DNA of 5,331 bases from Clostridiales bacterium (GTDB lineage: Bacteria; Bacillota; Sulfobacillia; UBA995; UBA9673): assembly GCA_003541445.1 (NCBI GenBank), contig DPMO01000018.1, positions 1-5,331 on the forward strand. The letters are read 5' to 3'. This document shows positions 1 to 5,331 of this stretch, in pieces. The notes beneath the pieces were generated by a model. That model was not told the origin of the DNA and did not search any database. It worked only from the letters and a program-made list of their open reading frames with translations. The position numbers and the translations under genes are program-made. Position 1 is the first letter of the stretch; every line of letters starts with the position of its first letter.

Positions 1-1
1 C

Positions 2-862
2 GTGGACGAGGAACTCTACGAGGAACTTGTCGAGACCCTTGTCTCGGGTGACACGGGTGTCCAGGCGGCGGAGGACGTCGTCGCCGAGGTCAGGGAGAGG
101 GCGGGGCGGGAGGGCGTGGCCGACGCCGAGGGCCTCCGCCGCCTCCTGGCCACGGTCCTTGCGGAGCGGCTCGGGCCGCCCGGGGACCTTGACCTTCCGC
201 CGCCCGGCGCCGACCCCGCAGTCATCCTGGTCGTCGGGGTCAACGGTTCCGGAAAGACCACCACCGTGGCCAAGCTGGCCTGGCGCCTGGCCGCCGAGGG
301 ACGGCGGCCTCTCCTGGTGCAGGCCGACACCTTCCGGGCGGCGGCCACCGAACAGCTTCGAGCCTGGGCCGAGCGGCTCGGGCTGGACCTCGTCCACCAC
401 CGTCCGGGGAGCGACCCGGCCGCGGTGGCCTTCGACGGAATGCGGGCGGCCCGGGCCAGGGGGAAGGATGTCGTTCTCGTCGACACGGCCGGCCGCCTGC
501 ACACGAGGAAAGGTCTCATCGAGGAGCTCAAGAAGATAAGGCGGGTCCTGGCCCGAGAGGCGGACGGAGCGCCCCACGAGACCCTGCTCGTCATCGACGG
601 GACGACCGGCCTGAACGCCGTCCAGCAGGCGAAGGCTTTCGACGAGGCCGTGTCCCTGACGGGGATCGTCATCACCAAGCTCGACGGGACCGCCCGCGGC
701 GGAGTGGTCCTGGCCATCAGGAAGGAGCTTGGAGCACCCGTGAAGTTCGTCGGCGTCGGGGAGGGGTGCGAGGACCTCGTACCGTTCGACCCGCTCGTCT
801 ATGCCGGGACCCTGCTCGGAACCTCTGGCCGGGTCCAGGGGCCGGGCGCCTCATCGGCCTGA
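2..862 (+). CDS. ftsY: Signal recognition particle receptor FtsY (5'-truncated by window edge)
   Basis: SRP receptor GTPase. At the inner face of the membrane it forms a twin-GTPase complex with Ffh and hands the ribosome-nascent chain to the Sec translocon. The 286 visible residues cover most of the N domain (about 1-60) and the whole G domain. Visible motifs are the P-loop GVNGSGKTTT (79-88), the FtsY-type insertion-box motif DTFRAAATEQL (109-119), G3 DTAGR (161-165), G4 TKLDG (225-229), GVGEG (251-255) and the terminal DLVPFDP (258-264). DTFRAAA rather than the RPAA form is what separates FtsY from Ffh. The GTG at position 2 is almost certainly an internal Val, because the first residues (VDEELYEELVETL) align inside the N domain, so the true start and any acidic A domain lie upstream. 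The last 15 or so residues form a Gly/Ser/Pro-rich tail beyond the usual end. The gene ends 68 bases before ffh. Confidence 0.96.
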   Translation: MDEELYEELVETLVSGDTGVQAAEDVVAEVRERAGREGVADAEGLRRLLATVLAERLGPPGDLDLPPPGADPAVILVVGVNGSGKTTTVAKLAWRLAAEGRRPLLVQADTFRAAATEQLRAWAERLGLDLVHHRPGSDPAAVAFDGMRAARARGKDVVLVDTAGRLHTRKGLIEELKKIRRVLAREADGAPHETLLVIDGTTGLNAVQQAKAFDEAVSLTGIVITKLDGTARGGVVLAIRKELGAPVKFVGVGEGCEDLVPFDPLVYAGTLLGTSGRVQGPGASSA

Positions 863-875
863 GAACCTCGGCGCG

Positions 876-905
876 TTGCAATCGCTGGTCTGCGAGAGAT
901 AAAAT
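876..905 (+). promoter_or_regulatory. Probable sigma-70/sigma-A type promoter driving the ffh operon
   Basis: In the 68-base spacer between ftsY and ffh, TTGCAA (876-881) is separated by 18 bases from TAAAAT (900-905). These match the -35 consensus TTGACA at 4 of 6 positions and the -10 consensus TATAAT at 5 of 6. The element is a local AT-rich island in very GC-rich sequence. Transcription would begin near 912, leaving a leader of about 20 bases before ffh. Assignment is by motif only, and readthrough from ftsY remains possible because I see no terminator between the genes. Confidence 0.6.
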
Positions 906-930
906 ACCCCTGTGACTTCGGCGGGGGGTC

Positions 931-2304
931 ATGATGCCTTTCACGCAGCTGACCGACAGACTCAACAACGTCTTCCGCCGGCTCAAGGCTCGGGGCAAGC
1001 TCTCCGAGCGCGACGTCGACGAGGCGGTGCGCCAGATCAAGCTCGCCCTGCTCGAGGCTGACGTCAACTACAAGGTCGTCAAGGACTTCGTGGCCCGGGT
1101 CCGCGAGCGGGCCGTCGGCCGGGAAGTGCTGGCGAGCGTCGCTCCGGGCCAGCAGGTCGTGAAGATCGTCCACGACGAGATGGCGCGGCTGATGGGCGGA
1201 GAGCGGGCCGGTATAGCCTTCGCCCCGCGTCCGCCGTCGGTCATCATGCTCGTCGGCCTGCACGGGTCGGGCAAGACGACCACGGCGGCCAAGCTCGCCC
1301 GACATCTCTCCCGCCAGGGGCGCCTGCCCCTGCTCATCGCAGCCGACCTCAGGCGACCCGCGGCCCGGGACCAGTTGGCCCAGCTCGGTCGAAGTCACGG
1401 TCTGCCCGTTTGGACCGGCCCGACGGGTTTCACCCCACCGGAACCTGATTCCCCCGAAGCCGTCCGGGCGACCCTCGACATCATCACCTCGGGCCTCTCC
1501 GAGGCTCGCACACGCGGCTGTGACGTGGTCATCATCGACACCGGGGGCCGGTTCCATGTGGACGAGGCCCTCATGGAGGAGCTCAAGAAGGTGCGGGAGG
1601 TCGCCCGTCCGGCGGAGACCCTGCTGGTCCTCGACGCCATGACCGGTCAGGAAGCCGTGGGCGTGGCCGAGACGTTCTCGCGGGAAGTAGGTATAGACGG
1701 GGTTGTCTTGACCAAGCTGGATGGTGACGCCCGCGGCGGGGCGGCCCTCTCGGTGAGGGCTGTGACCGGACGGCCGATCAAGTTCGTGGGGACGGGCGAG
1801 AAGATCGACGACCTCGAGCCGTTCCACCCCGACCGCATGGCCTCGAGGATTCTCGACATGGGCGACATCGTGACCCTCGTGGAGAGGGCCGAGGCGGCTT
1901 TCGACGCCGAGAAGGCCAGAGAGCTGGAGAGGAAACTCAGGCGGGACGAGTTCACCCTGGACGACTTCCTGGACCAGCTGAGGCAGGTCCGCAAGATGGG
2001 TTCGCTGCAGGAGCTCTTGAGCTTCCTCCCGGGTGTCGGCAGGCTCCGTGGGCTCAAAGGGCTCGATGTGGACGAGAAGCAGTTCGGTCGGGTCGAGGCC
2101 ATCATCTGCTCGATGACCCGGGAGGAGAGACGCGACCCGTCGATCATCGACGGCAGCCGGCGGCGGCGGATCGCCGCCGGGAGCGGGACGACGACCGCGG
2201 AGGTGAACCGCCTCCTCCGGCAGTTCTCCGAGACGAGGAAGCTGATAAAGAGACTCACAGCGGCAGGGAAGGACGCCCGCGGTCTTTCCAGGCTGATGAG
2301 ATAG
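931..2304 (+). CDS. ffh: Signal recognition particle protein Ffh (SRP54)
   Basis: SRP54 GTPase, the protein part of bacterial SRP. It binds 4.5S RNA and hydrophobic signal sequences through its M domain and docks on FtsY through its NG domain. The 457 residues match the usual family length. The N domain spans about 1-95. The G domain has P-loop [10 protein letters not shown] (109-118), insertion-box motif [11 protein letters not shown] (139-149), G3 DTGGR (203-207, usually DTAGR), G4 TKLDG (261-265) and GTGE (287-290). The M domain spans about 325-457, with the RNA-binding stretch around [15 protein letters not shown] (407-421). The M domain is poor in methionine: I count only M356, M395 and M456, with Leu and Val filling the finger-loop region ([14 protein letters not shown]). 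Two ATGs sit in tandem at 931 and 934; a G-rich stretch just upstream is a weak ribosome site. It is the first gene of a tightly packed operon and has its own probable promoter. Confidence 0.97.
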   Translation: MMPFTQLTDRLNNVFRRLKARGKLSERDVDEAVRQIKLALLEADVNYKVVKDFVARVRERAVGREVLASVAPGQQVVKIVHDEMARLMGGERAGIAFAPRPPSVIMLVGLHGSGKTTTAAKLARHLSRQGRLPLLIAADLRRPAARDQLAQLGRSHGLPVWTGPTGFTPPEPDSPEAVRATLDIITSGLSEARTRGCDVVIIDTGGRFHVDEALMEELKKVREVARPAETLLVLDAMTGQEAVGVAETFSREVGIDGVVLTKLDGDARGGAALSVRAVTGRPIKFVGTGEKIDDLEPFHPDRMASRILDMGDIVTLVERAEAAFDAEKARELERKLRRDEFTLDDFLDQLRQVRKMGSLQELLSFLPGVGRLRGLKGLDVDEKQFGRVEAIICSMTREERRDPSIIDGSRRRRIAAGSGTTTAEVNRLLRQFSETRKLIKRLTAAGKDARGLSRLMR

Positions 2305-2312
2305 GTCCCAAC

Positions 2313-2320
2313 AGGAGGTG
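2313..2320 (+). promoter_or_regulatory. Strong Shine-Dalgarno sequence for rpsP
   Basis: AGGAGGTG lies in the ffh-rpsP gap and is the only near-perfect Shine-Dalgarno sequence in the window. It ends 10 bases before GTG 2331, a somewhat long spacing, and supports that GTG as the start. The other genes here have weaker G-rich sites, so rpsP may be translated more strongly than its operon partners. Confidence 0.75.
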
Positions 2321-2330
2321 GATAGGGCGA

Positions 2331-2630
2331 GTGGCGGTCAAGATAAGGCTCAGGCGCATCGGGGCGAAGAAGGCGCCGGCCTACCGTGTGGTGGTCGCCG
2401 ACGCAAGGTCGCCCCGTGACGGGCGCTTTATCGAGGAGATAGGCCACTACAACCCGACGCCCCCGACCCCGGAGTTCCGGGTCGACCGGGAGAAGACCAT
2501 AAAGTGGCTCGAGCGCGGAGCGCAGCCGACAGATACGGTCCTGGCCCTCCTTCGCCAGGAGGGCGTCCTGAAGGAGTTCGAGGAGCGGCGCCGGTCCTCC
2601 CGGGTCGAGGACGAGAAGGCCGAGGCCTAG
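2331..2630 (+). CDS. rpsP: 30S ribosomal protein S16
   Basis: Small-subunit ribosomal protein that binds 16S rRNA in the body of the 30S subunit and is needed early in its assembly. The N-terminus [20 protein letters not shown] (3-22) and the following [19 protein letters not shown] (24-42) are the S16 signature. [16 protein letters not shown] (55-70) is also typical. At 99 residues it is slightly longer than many S16 proteins because of a charged tail ([16 protein letters not shown]). The GTG start gives the expected M-A-V-K N-terminus and has a strong Shine-Dalgarno sequence. It begins 26 bases after ffh, and the KH-protein gene starts 14 bases after it. Confidence 0.97.
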   Translation: MAVKIRLRRIGAKKAPAYRVVVADARSPRDGRFIEEIGHYNPTPPTPEFRVDREKTIKWLERGAQPTDTVLALLRQEGVLKEFEERRRSSRVEDEKAEA

Positions 2631-2644
2631 GCGGGGCGGGACAG

Positions 2645-2881
2645 GTGCAGGTCGAGCTCTTGAAGGTCATCGTGCGGGCCATCGTGTCCAACCCTGAGGC
2701 CGTGAAGGTGACCGAGGAGCGTCGCCAGGCGCAGACCATCCTCGTCCTGGAGGTCGCACCTGAGGACGTCGGTCGCGTCATCGGACGCCAGGGGCGCATC
2801 ATCAAGGCCATCCGGAAGGTCCTCAGGACAGCCGGCGGACCCCGCGCCAGGTACGTGACCATCGATGTCGTGTCGAGATGA
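2645..2881 (+). CDS. khpA: KhpA-type single KH-domain RNA-binding protein
   Basis: Small cytoplasmic RNA-binding protein of the KhpA/YlqC family (UPF0109), which in Gram-positive bacteria sits between rpsP and rimM. Characterised members pair with KhpB (Jag/EloR) and affect small RNAs and cell elongation; whether that holds here is inference. The 78 residues form one KH domain. VELLKVIVRAIVSNPEAVKV (3-22) is followed by a beta strand, then APEDVGRVIGRQGRIIKAIR (38-57), which carries the RNA-contacting GxxG loop G47-R48-Q49-G50, and a final strand YVTIDVV. The start is GTG 2645, chosen because homologues begin just before the first helix. The frame stays open upstream inside rpsP, but an earlier start would add a non-homologous Gly/Arg/Pro-rich stretch. 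The ribosome site is a poor G-rich run. Confidence 0.9.
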   Translation: MQVELLKVIVRAIVSNPEAVKVTEERRQAQTILVLEVAPEDVGRVIGRQGRIIKAIRKVLRTAGGPRARYVTIDVVSR

Positions 2882-2890
2882 GGCGGGACC

Positions 2891-3457
2891 GTGACCAGAG
2901 CGCGGCCCCATCCCGAGTTCATCGCCGTGGGGGTCGTCCTCGGTCCGGTCGGGCGGTTCGGGGCCCTGAAGGTGCGCCCGCTCTCGGAGTTCCCCGGGCG
3001 CCTGTTGGAACTCGAGGAGGTCCGGGTCACCAGGCGGTCCTCTCTCGCGCAGGGGTCCTCGGAGTGGCGTCGGATCACCTCGGCCAGGAAAGCCGGGTCC
3101 TCGACCGTTCTGACCCTTGAAGGGGTCTCCACCCGGGAGCAGGCGGCGGCCCTGCGGGGGGCTTTCCTGGAGATTCCGGTCGGGGAGGTCAAGCCCCTGC
3201 CGGAGGGGTCGTGGTACCGCTTCCAGCTTCTGGGCCTCAAGGTGGAAGACGAGGCAGGCCGGGTCCTGGGGACAGTGAGGGACATCATCGAGACTGGGGC
3301 CAACGACGTCTTCGTCGTGGCGCCCGAGTCCTCGCGCGGGGGCCGGGACGAGATGCTTGTCCCGGCCCTCAAGGACGTGGTGCTCACCATAGACCCTGAT
3401 GCGGGACGCATGGTCGTCCGCCCGCAGAGGGTGTGGGGTGACGATGATGAGGATTGA
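2891..3457 (+). CDS. rimM: Ribosome maturation factor RimM
   Basis: Assembly factor for the 30S head domain; it binds S19 and assists 16S rRNA processing. The 188 residues show the two expected domains. The N-terminal RimM beta-barrel begins with [20 protein letters not shown] (11-30), the family's Gly-rich opening. The C-terminal PRC-barrel (about 107-178) has [20 protein letters not shown] (108-127), the conserved [10 protein letters not shown] (134-143), and [20 protein letters not shown] (156-175). The usual Gly-Leu-Leu ending is replaced by an acidic tail (WGDDDED). The GTG start lies 9 bases after khpA and gives a normal-length N-terminus. The 3' end overlaps trmD by 11 bases, so the two are probably translationally coupled. 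Confidence 0.95.
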   Translation: MTRARPHPEFIAVGVVLGPVGRFGALKVRPLSEFPGRLLELEEVRVTRRSSLAQGSSEWRRITSARKAGSSTVLTLEGVSTREQAAALRGAFLEIPVGEVKPLPEGSWYRFQLLGLKVEDEAGRVLGTVRDIIETGANDVFVVAPESSRGGRDEMLVPALKDVVLTIDPDAGRMVVRPQRVWGDDDED

Positions 3458-4289
3458 CGTCCTGACGCTGTTCCCCGAGATGTTCCCCGGGCCGCTCGGG
3501 TCGAGCATCCTCGGACGGGCGCAGGAGGAGGGACTCATCGAGATCCATGTCCACGACCTCCGGGACTGGACGGAGGACCGGCACCGGACGGCGGACGACT
3601 ATCCGTACGGCGGCGGCGCCGGGATGGTGCTGAAGGCCGAGCCGTTCTTCCGGGCCTTCGACGAGCTGTTCCCCGGCTGGGACGCCCCCCGGACCGGCGC
3701 CTCGCACGGGCCGGAGGCCCCCGGAGGCAGGACGGGACCGAAGGTCCCCGGGGCGCATGTGGTCTACCTCACGCCTCAGGGACGGCCTCTCGACCAGGAG
3801 ACGGTGCGGAGGCTGGCCGCATGTGAGCGGCTGGTCCTGCTTTGCGGGCATTACGAAGGGACGGACGAGAGGGTCCGGGAGGCCCTTGTCGACGAGGAGC
3901 TCTCCATCGGAGACTACGTCTTGACGGGCGGGGAACTCCCCGCTATGGTGGTCATCGATGCGGTCGCCCGGCTGGTGCCCGGGGTGCTCGGGCGGGCGGC
4001 CTCGGCTCTCGAGGAGTCCTTCGTCGAGGGGCTCCTGGAGCATCCGCACTACACACGGCCGGCCGAAGTGCGGGGTCGGACCGTGCCCGAGGTGCTTCTC
4101 TCGGGGAACCATGAGATGGTGAGGAAGTGGCGCAGGAGGGAGTCCCTGCGCCGGACGCTGGAAAGACGGCCTGAACTGCTGCTCGGGGCCCGGCTGACCA
4201 GAGAGGACCTGGGGGTCCTGCGCGAGCTGGTCGAGGGCTCCGGGAAGCGGGCGGCCGGGACAGAGGAACTGGGCCGCGGCCGGGACTGA
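3447..4289 (+). CDS. trmD: tRNA (guanine-N1)-methyltransferase TrmD
   Basis: SPOUT-family enzyme that uses S-adenosylmethionine to make m1G37 next to the anticodon, which prevents +1 frameshifting. It works as a dimer with a trefoil-knot active site. The start ATG 3447 gives the family N-terminus [13 protein letters not shown]. In-frame GTG 3438 and ATG 3444 are alternatives, and GGGGTG at 3435-3440 serves as ribosome site. Visible motifs are [17 protein letters not shown] (44-60), [11 protein letters not shown] (107-117), [12 protein letters not shown] (132-143, usually EGIDER), [15 protein letters not shown] (153-167), PHYTRP (200-205) and [14 protein letters not shown] (216-229). Oddities: a Gly/Pro-rich insertion at about 76-104 makes it 280 residues against the usual 230-260, and Glu190 occupies the position of the proposed general base Asp169 of the Escherichia/Haemophilus enzymes. 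Arg175 corresponds to their Arg154. Confidence 0.96.
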   Translation: MRIDVLTLFPEMFPGPLGSSILGRAQEEGLIEIHVHDLRDWTEDRHRTADDYPYGGGAGMVLKAEPFFRAFDELFPGWDAPRTGASHGPEAPGGRTGPKVPGAHVVYLTPQGRPLDQETVRRLAACERLVLLCGHYEGTDERVREALVDEELSIGDYVLTGGELPAMVVIDAVARLVPGVLGRAASALEESFVEGLLEHPHYTRPAEVRGRTVPEVLLSGNHEMVRKWRRRESLRRTLERRPELLLGARLTREDLGVLRELVEGSGKRAAGTEELGRGRD

Positions 4290-4306
4290 AGGGAGCGGCG
4301 ACAGAA

Positions 4307-4654
4307 ATGGACGTCATGAAGGTCGTGGAAGGACGACAGATGAAGGAACGGGTTCCCGAGTTCCGACCCGGTGACACCGTGAGGGTGAACTTCAAGGTGG
4401 TCGAGGGCGGACGTGAGCGCGTCCAGCCGTTCGAAGGCATCGTCATCCGCCGGAGGGGGGGCGGGCTCTCGGAGACCTTCACCGTGCGCCGGGTCACCTA
4501 CGGTGTCGGGGTGGAGCGCACGTTCCCCCTCCATTCGCCGAGACTGGAAAGTGTCACGGTTCTCCGCCGGGGTGACGTCCGTCGCAGCCGTCTGTACTAT
4601 CTGCGCAGGCGGGTGGGCAAGGCCGCCCGGGTCAAGGAGAAGAGGAAGAAGTAG
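4307..4654 (+). CDS. rplS: 50S ribosomal protein L19
   Basis: Large-subunit ribosomal protein located near the 30S-50S interface. All 115 residues fit the family: [19 protein letters not shown] (16-34), [18 protein letters not shown] (36-53), [20 protein letters not shown] (58-77), and the end [19 protein letters not shown] (97-115), which is a normal L19 C-terminus. The start is ATG 4307 with GGGAG at 4291-4295 upstream; ATG 4316 is in frame and would shorten the protein by three residues. It begins 17 bases after trmD and is the last tightly linked gene of the block. A 193-base spacer follows. Confidence 0.97.
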   Translation: MDVMKVVEGRQMKERVPEFRPGDTVRVNFKVVEGGRERVQPFEGIVIRRRGGGLSETFTVRRVTYGVGVERTFPLHSPRLESVTVLRRGDVRRSRLYYLRRRVGKAARVKEKRKK

Positions 4655-4847
4655 GTACGGAAGAGGATGGCCGCCGGCTGCTCAGGACGGGGGCGCGGCG
4701 GGCGCTCGAGTTGGTCGAGGCCCGTGAGCGCGGACCGGTCGGCCTTCCCTCCGAGGAGGGTCCCTGACGGCAAGCTCTCACCCCGTCGAGCAGGTCGACG
4801 CGGCGGCGGGGTGCAGCTAGGTGTGTGGAGGGACGGGAGGGTCCCGG
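4655..4847 (+). other. rplS-lepB spacer with a coding-like frame and no clear terminator
   Basis: This is the largest gap in the window. I find no hairpin followed by a T-run, so there is no convincing intrinsic terminator, and no good promoter. The frame whose codons start at 4663 and run to TGA 4765-4767 reads like protein (for example RRLLRTGARRALELVEARER) and has almost only G or C at third positions, but it has no ATG or GTG start. It could be a decayed gene, a former C-terminal extension of L19, or chance in GC-rich DNA. From 4768 to 4847 I see only the lepB ribosome site. Confidence 0.4.
4835..4841 (+). promoter_or_regulatory. Ribosome binding site for lepB
   Basis: GGGAGGG lies 6 bases before ATG 4848. 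Together with the in-frame stop TAG at 4818-4820, it fixes ATG 4848 as the lepB start; the only other start candidate in that frame is GTG 4821, which has no comparable site. Confidence 0.7.
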
Positions 4848-5331
4848 ATGGAGGATACATGCGGTGGGACGGTGGCCCGGGAGGAGGCCGGCTTCTGGGC
4901 CGTGCTGTGGGACTGGGTCAAGACGGTCATCCTGTGTGCCGCCCTCGCCCTGCCCATCAGGTTCTTCGTCCTGGAGTCCTTCACCATCGAGGGCTCGTGC
5001 ATGGAGCCGACCCTCTTCACCTCCCAGCGCGTGTTCGTCTTCAAGCTCGCCTACGCTCTTTCGCCGCCTGCACGCGGCGACATCATCGTCTTCCGCTACC
5101 CGCTCGACCCGTCCCGCGACTACATAAAGAGGGTCATCGCCCTGCCCGGGGAGAGGGTCGCCATCCGGGACGGTAACGTCTATATCAACGGTCGACTCCT
5201 CGACGAGTCGGCCTACCCCGTCACCCCTGACCGTTCCCGCTACCCCGACTACCAGGAGAGGGTCGTGCCCGAAGGGACAGTGTTCGTGCTGGGCGACAAC
5301 CGGCCCGAGAGCGAGGACAGCCGCATCTGGG
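4848..5331 (+). CDS. lepB: Type I signal peptidase with Cys in the nucleophile position (3'-truncated by window edge)
   Basis: Membrane-bound signal peptidase I (peptidase family S26), which removes signal peptides from exported proteins after Sec or Tat translocation. The 161 visible residues give a short cytoplasmic N-terminus, one membrane segment (about 19-42, VLWDWVKTVILCAALALP and on) and the extracytoplasmic catalytic domain. Family boxes are GSCMEPTL (49-56), RGDIIVFRYP (76-85), YIKRVIALPGERV (92-104) with the general-base Lys94, and GDNRPESEDSRIW (149-161), where the window stops. The single anchor and the 43-residue distance from nucleophile to Lys fit the compact Gram-positive type. 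The oddity is that the residue immediately before Met in the S-M-x-P-T motif, normally the catalytic Ser, is Cys51 (codon TGC 4998-5000). Lys94 and the other boxes are intact, so the protein looks functional. Its place after rplS matches many Gram-positive genomes. Confidence 0.94.
   Translation, partial: MEDTCGGTVAREEAGFWAVLWDWVKTVILCAALALPIRFFVLESFTIEGSCMEPTLFTSQRVFVFKLAYALSPPARGDIIVFRYPLDPSRDYIKRVIALPGERVAIRDGNVYINGRLLDESAYPVTPDRSRYPDYQERVVPEGTVFVLGDNRPESEDSRIW

Noticed and set aside
2..4. GTG at the window edge as the real ftsY start
   Set aside because: The first codons already align inside the FtsY N domain, so helices that should precede them are missing and the gene must begin upstream.
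822..841. Stem-loop (7 bp stem with one G-T pair, 6-base loop) near the end of ftsY as a terminator
   Set aside because: It lies inside the coding sequence and has no T-rich tail.
799..1827. Long open frame on the minus strand opposite ffh (342 codons)
   Set aside because: It is antisense to an unmistakable ffh, its translation is low-complexity (rich in Arg, Gly, Asp and His) with no recognisable domain, and long antisense frames are expected at this GC content.
2504..2644. Upstream extension of khpA from ATG 2504 inside rpsP
   Set aside because: It would add 47 Gly/Arg/Pro-rich residues unlike any KH family N-terminus; GTG 2645 gives the normal family length.
2428..3538. Two long minus-strand frames opposite rpsP, khpA and rimM
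   Set aside because: They overlap three well-supported genes and each other, and their Arg/Pro/Ser-rich translations match no family.
4747..4760. CCCTC-CGAG-GAGGG hairpin as an rplS terminator
   Set aside because: The stem is only 5 bp and no T-run follows; such short palindromes are common in GC-rich DNA.
4667..5176. ATG-initiated + frame across the spacer and into lepB (169 codons)
   Set aside because: Most of it overlaps lepB in another frame; the translation is Gly/Arg-rich with no motif. AGAGG abuts the ATG too closely to be a ribosome site.

Overview
This 5.3 kb window is GC-rich throughout and is packed with co-directional genes, all on the + strand. It is a conserved bacterial housekeeping block that joins protein targeting (SRP) to ribosome and tRNA maturation. 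The order is ftsY (5' end outside the window), ffh, rpsP, khpA-type KH protein gene, rimM, trmD, rplS and lepB (3' end outside the window). I recognise all eight genes from family motifs. I see no tRNA, rRNA, CRISPR array, insertion sequence or prophage sequence.

Organism: the order ffh-rpsP-KH-rimM-trmD-rplS-lepB is typical of Gram-positive lineages. At this GC content the candidates are Actinomycetota or one of the GC-rich Bacillota groups (Symbiobacterium-, Thermaerobacter- or Limnochorda-like). I lean towards GC-rich Bacillota. ATA (Ile) codons occur at least nine times across five of the genes and AGG (Arg) is common, both of which are normally avoided in GC-rich actinomycetes. The signal peptidase is the short Gram-positive type, and ftsY lies directly before ffh. 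This is inference; no phylogeny was run.

Layout: positions 1-862 hold the N and G domains of the SRP receptor FtsY. A 68-base spacer follows, with an AT-rich promoter-like element (TTGCAA, 18 bases, TAAAAT). Ffh (931-2304) is then followed at spacings from +26 bases down to a short overlap by rpsP, khpA, rimM, trmD and rplS, so ffh to rplS reads as one operon. A 193-base spacer separates rplS from lepB. Part of it has a coding-like reading frame with no good start codon.

How they work together: Ffh (with 4.5S RNA, not encoded here) and FtsY deliver ribosomes making membrane or secreted proteins to the translocon, and LepB cleaves the exported precursors. S16 and L19 are ribosomal proteins. 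RimM helps assemble the 30S head, TrmD makes m1G37 in tRNA to keep reading frame, and KhpA is a small RNA-binding protein.

There is no new multi-gene system here. The points worth a second look are residue-level. The signal peptidase has Cys where the family has its catalytic Ser (motif G-S-C-M-E-P-T-L). TrmD has Glu where the family's proposed general base is Asp, plus a Gly/Pro-rich insertion. Ffh has a methionine-poor M domain and a DTGGR G3 box.
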